From positions 1 to 64,000 of the forward strand of contig CAZWLY010000012.1 of NCBI GenBank assembly GCA_964634465.1: DNA of 64,000 nt. Direction: 5' to 3'. Made by a program: the position numbers and the translations under genes. Shown here one piece after another: positions 23,211-31,559 of the stretch. The stretch comes from CAZWLY01 sp964634465 (GTDB lineage: Bacteria; Desulfobacterota; Desulfarculia; G963662305). Position 1 is the first letter of the stretch, and the number at the start of each line of letters is the position of its first letter. The notes under the pieces are model-generated. The model saw only the letters and a list, made by a program, of their open reading frames with translations. It searched no databases and was not told the DNA's origin.

Positions 23211-25282
23211 GTTCTGTCCCCCCCGCTCCAAGAGCGTCGGTAGCAGTAAAGGCCGCACTGGAGGCAGCGGCCGGCCTCGCGCCTGGCGGCGTCGCGGTCG
23301 TAGCCCAGTTCGACCTCCTCGAAGTTGTGCTCCCTCTTCTCGGGCTCAAGCTCGGGCATCCGCTCCCGCGGCGCTTTGGGCACCCCGGGCAACTCGGTGA
23401 TGACCGGCCAGGGGTCGTTGGACGGCAGCAGCGGCAGCATCGGCGCCTCGACGGGCTCGCCCCTCAGGTAGAGGTTGATCGACCGAGCGGCGCGGCGGCC
23501 CTGGGCCAAGGCCTCGACCACCGTGGCCGGCCCCAAGACGGCGTCGCCGCCGGCGAAGACCCCCTCGCGACCGGTGCTCAGCGTCTCCGGATGGGCCTCG
23601 ATGGTCCGCCACCTGGTCTGACCGATGTCGCCGTCGTCGGGCAGGAAGTCCAGGTTGGGGAACTGGCCGATGGCGGCCACGACCATGTCGATGGGGATGA
23701 CGTGTTCCGAGCCCTCCTTGGGCACCGGCCGGCGGCGGCCGGAGGCGTCGGGCGCGCCCAACTCCATCTCGATGATCTCGATGCCGGTCAGTTTGCCGTC
23801 TTCGCCGACCAGGCGGGTCGGGGCGGCCAGGAAGTGGAACTTGACGCCCTCTCGCTTGGCCTCCTCGATCTCGAGCTCGTTGGCCGGCATCTCGGCCTCG
23901 GTCCGGCGATAGAGGCAGGTGACCTCTTCCGCGCCCAGGCGAAGCGCCGTCCGGCAGCAGTCCATGGCGGTGTTGCCGCCGCCGATGACGGCCACCCGCT
24001 GGCCGACCCAAGGGAACTTGTCCAGGCCGCGCTCGATCAGAAACTCGGTGCCGGCCACGGCGCCCATCAACTCGCCCTCGCCCTCGACGCCCATCGGCCG
24101 GGACATCCAGGCCCCGTTGGCCACGAAGATCGCCTCGAAGCCCCGTTCCTTGAGATCGTCGAGGGTGAAGTCTTCGCCCAGGCGCATGTTCGTCTTGGCT
24201 TCGATGCCCAAATCGAGGATGGCCTGAATCTCCTTGTCCAGCACCTTGCGCTTGGGCAGGCGATATTCGGGGATGCCGTAGCGGAGCATGCCGCCCAGCT
24301 CGGGCATGGCCTCGAAGATGGTCACCGAATGGCCCAGCCGCCTAAGGTAATAGGCGCAGGAAAGGCCGGCCGGCCCGCCGCCGACGATGCCGACCTTGCG
24401 GCCGGTGTCGGGCAGCATGTAGGGCCTCTGGATGTGCTCCTCGAAGAGCTCGTAGTCGGCGGCGTAGCGCTTCAGGAAGTTGATCGCCACCGGCTCGTCC
24501 ACGTACTTGCGGCGGCAGACGTCCTCGCAGGGATGGGGGCAAACCCGGCCGATGCTGAGCGGCATCGGGTTGCGCTCCTTGATGATCCGGGCCGCCTCCA
24601 TGGGCTTGTCGTTCTGGATGGCCCGGATGTAGGCCGGAATGTCGATCTGGGCCGGGCAGGTCCGCTGGCAGGGAGCCAGGCACTCGCCCAGCTTGTTCCA
24701 GGCCAGAATCCTGTTGGTGGCCGAAGTCAGCCTCAACACGGTGTGGGGGCAGATTCTGACGCAGGTGCCGCAACCGGTGCACTTCTCGAAATCGACGACC
24801 GGCAGCCGGTCCGGCCCCAGGTGGATGGCGTCGAAGGGGCAGGCCCTGACGCACGAACCCAGGCCCAGGCAGCCCTCCTTGCAGAGCTTCTGACCGCCGG
24901 AGATCATCGCCGCCGCCCGGCAGTCGGCCACGCCGTCGTAGTCGAACTGGAGGTCGGCCTCCTCGAGACCGTAGTAGCAGTTCACGTCGGCCTTCTCGGG
25001 CTCCCGGAACTCGATCTTGGCCCCGATGAGCTCGGCAATCTCGGTGTGGGTCTCCTCGCTGGAGGCGACGCAGATGTTGGGCGGGGCCTTCTTGGTGGCG
25101 ATGGCCACCGCCGCGGCGGCGCAGCCGGCGTAGCCGCAACCGCCACAGTTGGCGCCGGGCAAGGCCTCCTCGACCGCAGCCACGGTCGGGTCGATCTCGA
25201 CGTGGAACACCTTGGCGGCCACGCCCAGACCGGCGGCGCACAAAAGACCGATTCCGCCCAAGGCTAACGCAGCAATGAGCAT
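23207..25282 (-). CDS. rnfB: RnfB fused to a GltD/NfnB-like FAD-NAD(P) oxidoreductase
   Basis: The 691-aa protein has three parts. Residues 1-30 are a membrane anchor. Residues 45-200 are RnfB, with ANCGGCGYAGC for the RnfB cluster and two ferredoxin clusters (CLGLGSCVRACP and CTGCGTCVRICP). Residues 205-660 match the glutamate-synthase small subunit/NfnB fold: GECLAPCQRTCPAQ and CPHPCEDVC clusters, FAD motif VGIVGGGPAGLSCA, and nucleotide motif VAVIGGGNTAMDC. A last pair CLQCGLYC closes the chain. Normal RnfB is about 270-330 aa. The fusion could link Rnf ferredoxin to NADPH or another donor; that role is inferred. Confidence 0.93.
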   Translation of the reverse strand: MLIAALALGGIGLLCAAGLGVAAKVFHVEIDPTVAAVEEALPGANCGGCGYAGCAAAAVAIATKKAPPNICVASSEETHTEIAELIGAKIEFREPEKADVNCYYGLEEADLQFDYDGVADCRAAAMISGGQKLCKEGCLGLGSCVRACPFDAIHLGPDRLPVVDFEKCTGCGTCVRICPHTVLRLTSATNRILAWNKLGECLAPCQRTCPAQIDIPAYIRAIQNDKPMEAARIIKERNPMPLSIGRVCPHPCEDVCRRKYVDEPVAINFLKRYAADYELFEEHIQRPYMLPDTGRKVGIVGGGPAGLSCAYYLRRLGHSVTIFEAMPELGGMLRYGIPEYRLPKRKVLDKEIQAILDLGIEAKTNMRLGEDFTLDDLKERGFEAIFVANGAWMSRPMGVEGEGELMGAVAGTEFLIERGLDKFPWVGQRVAVIGGGNTAMDCCRTALRLGAEEVTCLYRRTEAEMPANELEIEEAKREGVKFHFLAAPTRLVGEDGKLTGIEIIEMELGAPDASGRRRPVPKEGSEHVIPIDMVVAAIGQFPNLDFLPDDGDIGQTRWRTIEAHPETLSTGREGVFAGGDAVLGPATVVEALAQGRRAARSINLYLRGEPVEAPMLPLLPSNDPWPVITELPGVPKAPRERMPELEPEKREHNFEEVELGYDRDAARREAGRCLQCGLYCYRRSWSGGDRT

Positions 25283-25301
25283 TCAGCCCTCCTGGATCTA
25301 T

Positions 25302-25874
25302 CTAAACCAATCCCACGAAGCCGGAGAAGGCCAGGGCCATCAACCCGGCGGTGACCAAGCCGATGGCCGTGCCCTGGAAGGGCTTGGGGATCTGGGCCGT
25401 CTCGAACCTCTCCCGGATGCCGGCGAACAGCAACAGCGCCATGGCGTAGCCCAGGGCGGAGGTGAAGGAGAAGTAGACGGTCGTAACGAAGTCGTACTCG
25501 AACTTGATGTTCAAGATCGTCACGCCCAAAACGGCGCAGTTGGTGGTGATCAGCGGCAGAAAGATGCCCAGGGCGCGGTACAACGCCGGGGCGGTCTTGC
25601 GGATGACGATCTCCACCAGTTGGACCAGGGCGGCGATGATGAGGATGAAGAAGATCGTCTGGAGGTACTCCAGATGATAGGCGTAGAGGATGTACTCCTG
25701 AACGATCCAGGTAATCGCCCCGGCCAGGGTGATCACGAAGATGACCGCGAAGCACATGCCGAGGGCGGTGTCCATCTTCTTGGAGACGCCCAGGAAGGGG
25801 CAGTTGCCCAAGAAGCGGGCCAGCAAGATGTTGTTGACCAGGATGGCCGAGATGGCGATCAGCAGATAATCCAT
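25302..25874 (-). CDS. rnfA: Rnf complex subunit RnfA
   Basis: This 190-aa membrane protein has six predicted helices and belongs to the RnfA/NqrE family. The two half-membrane helices carrying cysteines (NNILLARFLGNCPFLG and TTNCAVLG) bind the intramembrane [2Fe-2S] cluster shared with RnfE. It moves electrons across the membrane within Rnf. It is 19 bp from rnfB and 9 bp from rnfE in one operon. Confidence 0.96.
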   Translation of the reverse strand: MDYLLIAISAILVNNILLARFLGNCPFLGVSKKMDTALGMCFAVIFVITLAGAITWIVQEYILYAYHLEYLQTIFFILIIAALVQLVEIVIRKTAPALYRALGIFLPLITTNCAVLGVTILNIKFEYDFVTTVYFSFTSALGYAMALLLFAGIRERFETAQIPKPFQGTAIGLVTAGLMALAFSGFVGLV

Positions 25875-25883
25875 TTAAGCCTC

Positions 25884-26486
25884 CTAGCCTTTGGCCTTCT
25901 GGCGGGAGGAGTACCAGTTGATCGCGGCCAGCATCACTCCCAGGCAGACGAAGGCGCCCGGCGCCTCGACGAAGAACTTCATCGGCCGCCAGCCCTCGGG
26001 GAACAGGCCGATGCCGAAGATGGTTCCCGCGCCCAGAATTTCACGAACGCCGCCCAGGGCGGTCAGGGACAGGGTAAAGCCGATCCCGATGCCCAGGCCG
26101 TCGGCGATGGAGTCGAGGATGCCCCGCTTAGCGGCGAAGGCCTCGGCCCGGCCGAGGATGATGCAGTTGACCACGATCAGCGGAATGAAGATGCCCAGCG
26201 CCTGGTAGAGCGGATAGGCGTAGGCCTGCATCATCAGCTCGGTGATGACCACGAACGAGGCGATGATCACGATGAAGGCGGCGATCCGGACCTCGTTGGG
26301 GATGACCTTTCTCAAGGCCGAGACCAGGATGTTGGAGCACATCAGCACGAAGGCGGTGGCCAGACCCATGCCCATCCCGTTCTCGGCCGAGGTGGTCACG
26401 GCCAGGGTGGGGCACAGGCCCAACACCAACCGAAACGGCGGGAGTTGGTCCCACAAGCCTTTGGTGAACTCTTTTGCTATCGCCAT
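25884..26486 (-). CDS. rnfE: Rnf complex subunit RnfE
   Basis: This 200-aa membrane protein is paralogous and inverted relative to RnfA. The cluster-binding segments are PPFRLVLGLCPTLAV and VNCIILGRAEAFA. The length fits the family. It is embedded in the operon between rnfG and rnfA. Confidence 0.96.
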   Translation of the reverse strand: MAIAKEFTKGLWDQLPPFRLVLGLCPTLAVTTSAENGMGMGLATAFVLMCSNILVSALRKVIPNEVRIAAFIVIIASFVVITELMMQAYAYPLYQALGIFIPLIVVNCIILGRAEAFAAKRGILDSIADGLGIGIGFTLSLTALGGVREILGAGTIFGIGLFPEGWRPMKFFVEAPGAFVCLGVMLAAINWYSSRQKAKG

Positions 26487-26493
26487 GACTGCC

Positions 26494-27084
26494 TCAGCTC
26501 AGGAGTTTGTCGCGGTTTGTCTGGAAGATTTTAAGCGCCTTGTTGATGGCCTCGACGACGCCCTTGCTCGACATGGTCGCGCCGGAGATGGCGTCTATGT
26601 CGCCGATGGCGACCTCCTTGTCGGCCGGCATGCCGGCGAACTGTTTCCTGAAGTCCGGCCGCTCGACCTTGTCGCCCTTGCCCGGCGTCTCGTGGTGGGA
26701 GGTGATGGCGATTCTGATGATCTTGCCTTTGTTACCGCCGGCGGCGCCGATGGCGGTCATCACTCCCAGGCCCTCGTGGTAGCCGGCGCCGAAGGTCTCG
26801 ATGGCCACCGCCTCGACCTGGCCGCCCTTCTTCAGCGGGAAGGCGAAGACGACGATGTCCCGGCCGCGCTCGTCCTTGCCGACGACGATCTTCTTGCGAT
26901 CCTTGACCGGGTCGTTCTCCGGGTTCAAGCCGGCGAAGACCTCGGCCACCGCCGGGGCCTTGACCAGCTTGACCTGGGCGTACTCGATCGGCTCGGCGGT
27001 GATCTTGTGGACGTAGGACAGCGCCAGGCCGGAGACGCTGGTGATGACGCCCAGGACGACTATCAAGCGAATGATCTTAAACAT
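26494..27084 (-). CDS. rnfG: Rnf complex subunit RnfG (flavoprotein)
   Basis: The 196-aa protein has one N-terminal membrane helix and an extracytoplasmic FMN-binding domain. The flavinylation motif SGATMSS near residue 170 supplies the threonine that carries covalent FMN, installed by the ApbE of this operon. The start codon lies inside the end of rnfD (8-bp overlap). Confidence 0.95.
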   Translation of the reverse strand: MFKIIRLIVVLGVITSVSGLALSYVHKITAEPIEYAQVKLVKAPAVAEVFAGLNPENDPVKDRKKIVVGKDERGRDIVVFAFPLKKGGQVEAVAIETFGAGYHEGLGVMTAIGAAGGNKGKIIRIAITSHHETPGKGDKVERPDFRKQFAGMPADKEVAIGDIDAISGATMSSKGVVEAINKALKIFQTNRDKLLS

Positions 27085-28036
27085 CGCTGGTCCTCCCGAA
27101 CGGGGTCGTCTTGATCCGATCCAGGATCGGCGTCAGCGCGTTGAAGACCAGCACCCCGTAGAAGGCCCCGTCCGGATGGGGGCCGTAGGTTCTGATGAAA
27201 AAGCACGTCAACCCGGCCCCCAGCCCGAAGAGGAGCATGCCCCAGGGCGTAACCGGACTGGTGGTCGGCTCGGGGGCCAGGAAGAAGGCGGTCAGCATGG
27301 CGTAACCGGTGAGCAGGTGCCACCACCAGGGCGGGTAGAGGTCGGGATCGACGGCGGTGTAGACGGCCGCCATCACCGCCAGGCCGATGAAAAAACCGAC
27401 CGTGATGTGCGGTTTGAGGTACCCCCTGGCGAAGAGAACCAGCCCGCCGATCAAAATCGCCAGGCCCGAGGAGGCTCCGATGGGGCCGGGATAGTTCCCG
27501 AAGAACAGCTCCCCGAAGCCGTAGGCGTACACCTCGGACGGATCGGCCTTGATCAGCATCAGCGGCGTGGCCGCCTCGGTCAATTCGGGCCACATCCGGC
27601 CCGGTTGGGGTTCGATGAAGGCGGTCATCAGGTCGGGGAAGGAGAGGTAACAGACCACCCACCCGACCAGGACCGGATGGAAGGGGTAGTAACCCAACCC
27701 GCCGAAGATCATCTTGCCCAGGGTTATGGCCACGATCGAGGCGATCATGGCCACCCACCAGGGCGTGGCCGGCGAGAGGGTCAGCCCCATGAAGAAGCCG
27801 ATCAAGGCGGCGTGGCCGTCCTTGAGGTTGACCTCCCGGCCCATGATCTTGAAGCAGATCGCCTCGGTGACCATGGCGGTGAGGGTGGTCAAGGCCAGAA
27901 TGACGATCGCCCTGAACCCGTAAAGCACGAAACCGGCCACGGCCGCCGGGGCGGCGCAAGCCATCCAGGTCAGGTTGTAGGAACCGATGGTGTGCCGGCT
28001 CAGGGTGTGGGGCGAGAAGGAGACGACTAATCTCAT
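27077..28036 (-). CDS. rnfD: Rnf complex subunit RnfD
   Basis: This 319-aa protein of the NqrB/RnfD family has about nine helices. The flavinylation region reads TEAATPLMLIK; the usual motif is close to TGATPL, so the acceptor Thr is kept but the preceding Gly is Ala. Overlaps of 4 and 8 bp with the genes on either side indicate tight coupling. RnfD provides part of the ion channel and a membrane flavin. Confidence 0.95.
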   Translation of the reverse strand: MRLVVSFSPHTLSRHTIGSYNLTWMACAAPAAVAGFVLYGFRAIVILALTTLTAMVTEAICFKIMGREVNLKDGHAALIGFFMGLTLSPATPWWVAMIASIVAITLGKMIFGGLGYYPFHPVLVGWVVCYLSFPDLMTAFIEPQPGRMWPELTEAATPLMLIKADPSEVYAYGFGELFFGNYPGPIGASSGLAILIGGLVLFARGYLKPHITVGFFIGLAVMAAVYTAVDPDLYPPWWWHLLTGYAMLTAFFLAPEPTTSPVTPWGMLLFGLGAGLTCFFIRTYGPHPDGAFYGVLVFNALTPILDRIKTTPFGRTSDV

Positions 28037-29376
28037 TGACCGGCCCTCCTAGCCATTAGCTCTTCCTTGGCGTGGCGGATGTAGTGGACCATGGGCCGTT
28101 TGGCCGGACAGACGTAAGCGCACAGTCCGCACTCGATGCAGTGGAAGAGGCTGTGATCCTCGGCCTGGTCGTATTCGTTGAACTCGCAGAACTTGGAGAG
28201 CTGGCCGGGCACCAGGTGGGTCGGACAGACACGCACGCAGATGCCGCAGTTGAAGCAAGGCTCAGGTCTAAACCGCCTGACCTGGCTCGGATCCAGCAAC
28301 ACCAGACCATCGACCTCCTTGGTGACCGGCGTGTCCAGATCGTAGATGGCGTAGCCGGTCAACCGGCCGCCCAGAACGACCTTGCCGCCGTCCTCGGCAT
28401 GGAGGTTGAGGCTTTTCAAAATGTGCTCGACCGGGGTGCCGATGGGCACCTTGACCAGGTGTCTCAAGCCGGAAGGCGCGACCACCGTCACCCACTTGGC
28501 CGTCTGGGGCAGTCCGTAGGCCACGGCTAGGCCGGCCCAGTAGACCGTCTCCATCCGGGCGAAGACCAGGCCGATGTCCCTGGGCTCGCCGTAGGGCAGA
28601 GGCACCTCGCGCTTGGTGGCCTTGTAGATCTGGACCTGGACCAGGCCGTTGGGGTAAGAGGAGTTGTCCATCCTCAACAACTCGTTGCCCTCGCCCTCCA
28701 GGAGCGGTCCCCATTCCAGGGCTTTCTGGTGCTTGTCGACCATCATGATCACCCTGGGCGCGCCGGTCAGCCGCCGCATCGCCTCCACGCCGACGAACAT
28801 GGCCGGGTGGGGGTTCTGGGTCAGGGCCCGGTGGACGTGGATGCCCGGCTCCCGGTCCATGCCCGAGAGGATGAACGCCTCCACCGGCCGAACCAAGGGC
28901 ACGTCGGTGGAGTAGAGATAGCTCTTGGGCGTGGAGGGCAAGAGGCGCTTGGCCAGAGGCGGGACGCTGGGCCCGGAGGGAACCACTCCGGCGTCCCTGA
29001 TCTTGGCCAGCAGTTGGGACAGCTTGATCTTTTGGGGCAGGGGTTCGGCTTCGTCGGGAATCGGCGCCGGCTCCTCCTCCACCTCCAGGATGATCGTCTG
29101 GACCAACTGGCCGCGGTAGTCGGGATGGTTGATGATATCGCTGACCGTCCCCTTGACCGGAGCGTGAATCGGCGCCGAGTCGACGTAGTCGGGCTCGGCC
29201 TGAGCGATGACCTGGCCCTCGGCGACGGCGGCGCCCTTCTCCACCACCGGCGTGGCCGGCGGTCCCGAATGCTGCTTCAGCGGGATGACTAACCGTTCCG
29301 GGAGGGGTATCGTTGTTCCGGAATAGTCCGGAGCCGGATCGGCGAACCGAATGGCTCGGCCAAAGATGAGCTTCAT
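28033..29376 (-). CDS. rnfC: Rnf complex subunit RnfC
   Basis: This 447-aa peripheral subunit docks NAD(H) and FMN on the cytoplasmic face. It has the N-terminal biotinyl-lipoyl-like barrel (KGAAVAEGQVIA...APVKGTV), a flavin/NADH-binding Rossmann core, a SLBB domain near residues 310-350, and two C-terminal [4Fe-4S] motifs, CFNCGICVRVCP and CIECGLCAYVCP. It is the first gene of the operon, which is rnfCDGEAB-apbE. Confidence 0.95.
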   Translation of the reverse strand: MKLIFGRAIRFADPAPDYSGTTIPLPERLVIPLKQHSGPPATPVVEKGAAVAEGQVIAQAEPDYVDSAPIHAPVKGTVSDIINHPDYRGQLVQTIILEVEEEPAPIPDEAEPLPQKIKLSQLLAKIRDAGVVPSGPSVPPLAKRLLPSTPKSYLYSTDVPLVRPVEAFILSGMDREPGIHVHRALTQNPHPAMFVGVEAMRRLTGAPRVIMMVDKHQKALEWGPLLEGEGNELLRMDNSSYPNGLVQVQIYKATKREVPLPYGEPRDIGLVFARMETVYWAGLAVAYGLPQTAKWVTVVAPSGLRHLVKVPIGTPVEHILKSLNLHAEDGGKVVLGGRLTGYAIYDLDTPVTKEVDGLVLLDPSQVRRFRPEPCFNCGICVRVCPTHLVPGQLSKFCEFNEYDQAEDHSLFHCIECGLCAYVCPAKRPMVHYIRHAKEELMARRAGQ

Positions 29377-29454
29377 TAGGCCCCCTCAAGGCTTAGGGTC
29401 TGCTGTTAGACTTAGAGGAGCCCCCCTGGTCGCGTTTACCTGACTTAAACATCG

Positions 29455-29506
29455 GCCCCGCCGTAGGCCGGGGCAAGACCATACGTTGGGCTTGAGATCA
29501 AGCCCA
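29455..29506 (-). promoter_or_regulatory. Two tandem hairpins in the rnf mRNA leader
   Basis: TGGGCTTGA and TCAAGCCCA form a perfect 9-bp hairpin with a GA turn (29487-29506). A second stem of about 8 bp with one bulge (GCCCCG.CC and GG.CCGGGGC, 29455-29474) follows on the transcript. Both lie between the deduced promoter and rnfC. They could be an attenuator or protein-binding leader; no known riboswitch class was recognised. Confidence 0.5.
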
Positions 29507-29526
29507 TCGGGAGAGGCTCAGCCCAA

Positions 29527-29555
29527 TGTGTACCTCCAGCCCCGTCCCCTGTCAA
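29527..29555 (-). promoter_or_regulatory. Probable promoter of the rnf operon
   Basis: On the minus strand a perfect TTGACA -35 box (29550-29555) is followed after 17 bp by TACACA (29527-29532). It predicts a leader of about 145 nt before rnfC. Confidence 0.5.
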
Positions 29556-29677
29556 GCCTTGCTTTGGGGGCGGCGGATCAAGAAATACCCACCATCCCTA
29601 CCGAGTGTCTCGGCGACGGGAGGGCGGCCGGCTGCAAAATACGGCCACCCCCGCTCTTCGCCCGCTCCCCAGCCGGT

Positions 29678-31408
29678 TCAGCCGTCCTTTTCCGGAATGA
29701 TCGGCTGGCCGATTTTTTTCACCGCCGCCACGCCGCCGGCCAGGTTGACCACGTCCTCGAAGCCGGCCGCCCGCAAGGTGATCTGGGCCTCGTAGGAACG
29801 CGAACCGGCGTTGCAGATGGTGATCAGGGTCTTGCCTTGGGGCACCTTGTCGATGTTGTCGGCCAGAGTCTCCTGGGGAATGTGCCGCCAGCCCTTGTCG
29901 GCCAGGGCTTCCAGATAAGGGGCGGCGTTCCTGATGTCGCGGACGTCCAAAAAGACTGTCTCCGGCCCGGGATCGGCCAGAATCTCGGCGAAGCGTTCGG
30001 GCGAGACGGCCTTGAGCCGCCCGGCGATGACGTTGTCCAGGGCGTTGGCCGCCGAATTCAGAATGTCCATGGCCGCGGCATAGGGCGGCGCGTAGGCGAT
30101 CTCCAGATTGGCGACGTCTAAGACGCTCGGGCGGGCGGGCATCATCCCGGCCAGGGCGTTGAGCCGGGCCGACAGGGCGTCGCCGTTGGGTGAGAGCCCC
30201 TGCAGGCCCAGCACCCGGCCGGTTTTCTTGTCGGCCACCAACTTGAGGTACATCAGCTCCATGCCCGGGTAGAAGTGGGCCCGATCGCCGGCCACGACCA
30301 GAGCCGAAACCGGCTCGAACCCGGCCGCCTCGGCGGCCTGGGAGGTCAGACCGACCTTGCCCACGGCCAGATCGAAGAGCTTCATGATCCACGAGCCCGC
30401 GACCGGCGGGAAGCTCGCCCGTCCGCCGGCGGCGTTGGTGCCGATGACCCGGCCCATGCGGTTGGCCAGCGAACCCGAGGCCAGGGAGATCTCCCGGCCG
30501 GTGATGAGGCACTTCAAGGCGACGCAGTCGCCGCCGGCGAAGATGTCCGGGTCGGAGGTGCGAAGCCGCTCATCGACCCTGATCCCGCCGTTGTCGGCCA
30601 AGTCCAGGCCGGCGGCCTTGGCCAGCGAGGTCTCCGGCCTGACGCCCGCGGCCAGGATGACCAGATCGACCTCCACTCTGCCGCCGTCGTAAACCACCGC
30701 CGCCGCCCGGCCCTCCTCGTCGCCCTCCAGTCGCTCGACCGAGGCGCCCAAGTGGAGCTCGACCCCCATCTCGGTCAGGTGGTGCCGGGCCATCAGGGCC
30801 AGGTCGCGATCGAGCAGGCCGGGCAGGATCTGGTCGGTCAGCTCGAAGACGTGAACCTCGACCCCCCACAGATCGGCCATGGCTTCGGCCATCTCCAACC
30901 CGGTCGGTCCGGCGCCGATGACAGCGGCCGTGCCCACCCGGCCCCGGGCCAAGCCCTGCTTGATCGTCTCGGCGTGGTGGAGGTTGGCCACCGGCAAAAC
31001 ACCCTCGAGATCGACGCCGGGAATGGGCGGAATGCTGGGCCGGGAGCCGGCGGCCAGAATCAACTTGTCATAGCCAAGCGTCTCCTCCCGGCCGTCGGAC
31101 AGGCGCCGGACGAGGACCTTTTTCCCCGCCCGGTCGATGGCGATCGCCTCCCAGCCGGCCCGGACGTCGATTCCCTTGGCTCCTTTGAAGAAAGCCTCGT
31201 CGCGAACCATGTGGAAGCTGGTCTCCCTGAGCCCCTTGATGTCGGCCACGTCGCCGGAGACGTAATAGGGGATGCCGCAACCGCCGTAGGAGATGATCGG
31301 GTCCCGATCGATCATGGTCACCTTGGCATCGGGAACGAGTCTTTTCAGCCGGCTGCCGGCCTTGGGTCCGGCGGCCACCGCGCCGATGATGACTACTTCC
31401 AGGCTCAC
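29678..31408 (-). CDS. FAD-dependent pyridine nucleotide-disulfide oxidoreductase fused to rhodanese (CoA-disulfide/polysulfide reductase type)
   Basis: The 576-aa protein has an N-terminal FAD motif (VVIIGAVAAGPKAG), the single redox cysteine in YGGCGIPYY near residue 43, an NAD-binding motif (AVIGAGPTGLEMAEA) and a dimer domain. Residues 480-570 are a rhodanese with active-site loop CNAGSRS. This arrangement is known for CoA-disulfide reductases and NAD(P)H-polysulfide reductases, so sulfur or CoA-thiol redox work is likely. The start is GTG at 31408 with AAGGAGGG upstream; a longer frame from an ATG at 31453 lacks homology. Confidence 0.92.
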   Translation of the reverse strand: MSLEVVIIGAVAAGPKAGSRLKRLVPDAKVTMIDRDPIISYGGCGIPYYVSGDVADIKGLRETSFHMVRDEAFFKGAKGIDVRAGWEAIAIDRAGKKVLVRRLSDGREETLGYDKLILAAGSRPSIPPIPGVDLEGVLPVANLHHAETIKQGLARGRVGTAAVIGAGPTGLEMAEAMADLWGVEVHVFELTDQILPGLLDRDLALMARHHLTEMGVELHLGASVERLEGDEEGRAAAVVYDGGRVEVDLVILAAGVRPETSLAKAAGLDLADNGGIRVDERLRTSDPDIFAGGDCVALKCLITGREISLASGSLANRMGRVIGTNAAGGRASFPPVAGSWIMKLFDLAVGKVGLTSQAAEAAGFEPVSALVVAGDRAHFYPGMELMYLKLVADKKTGRVLGLQGLSPNGDALSARLNALAGMMPARPSVLDVANLEIAYAPPYAAAMDILNSAANALDNVIAGRLKAVSPERFAEILADPGPETVFLDVRDIRNAAPYLEALADKGWRHIPQETLADNIDKVPQGKTLITICNAGSRSYEAQITLRAAGFEDVVNLAGGVAAVKKIGQPIIPEKDG

Positions 31409-31559
31409 TTGAACCCTCCTTGATTGGTTTGTCGAGCCAAAGCATGAAAGCACAATTCCAGGCCTAAATAAAGCCCCGCCCCACGACGGGCTTTACATCG
31501 GCCCCTTGGTCCGGATATTGTATTTCTACCGTCACTTTTTACCAGAGGGCTTGACCGGA

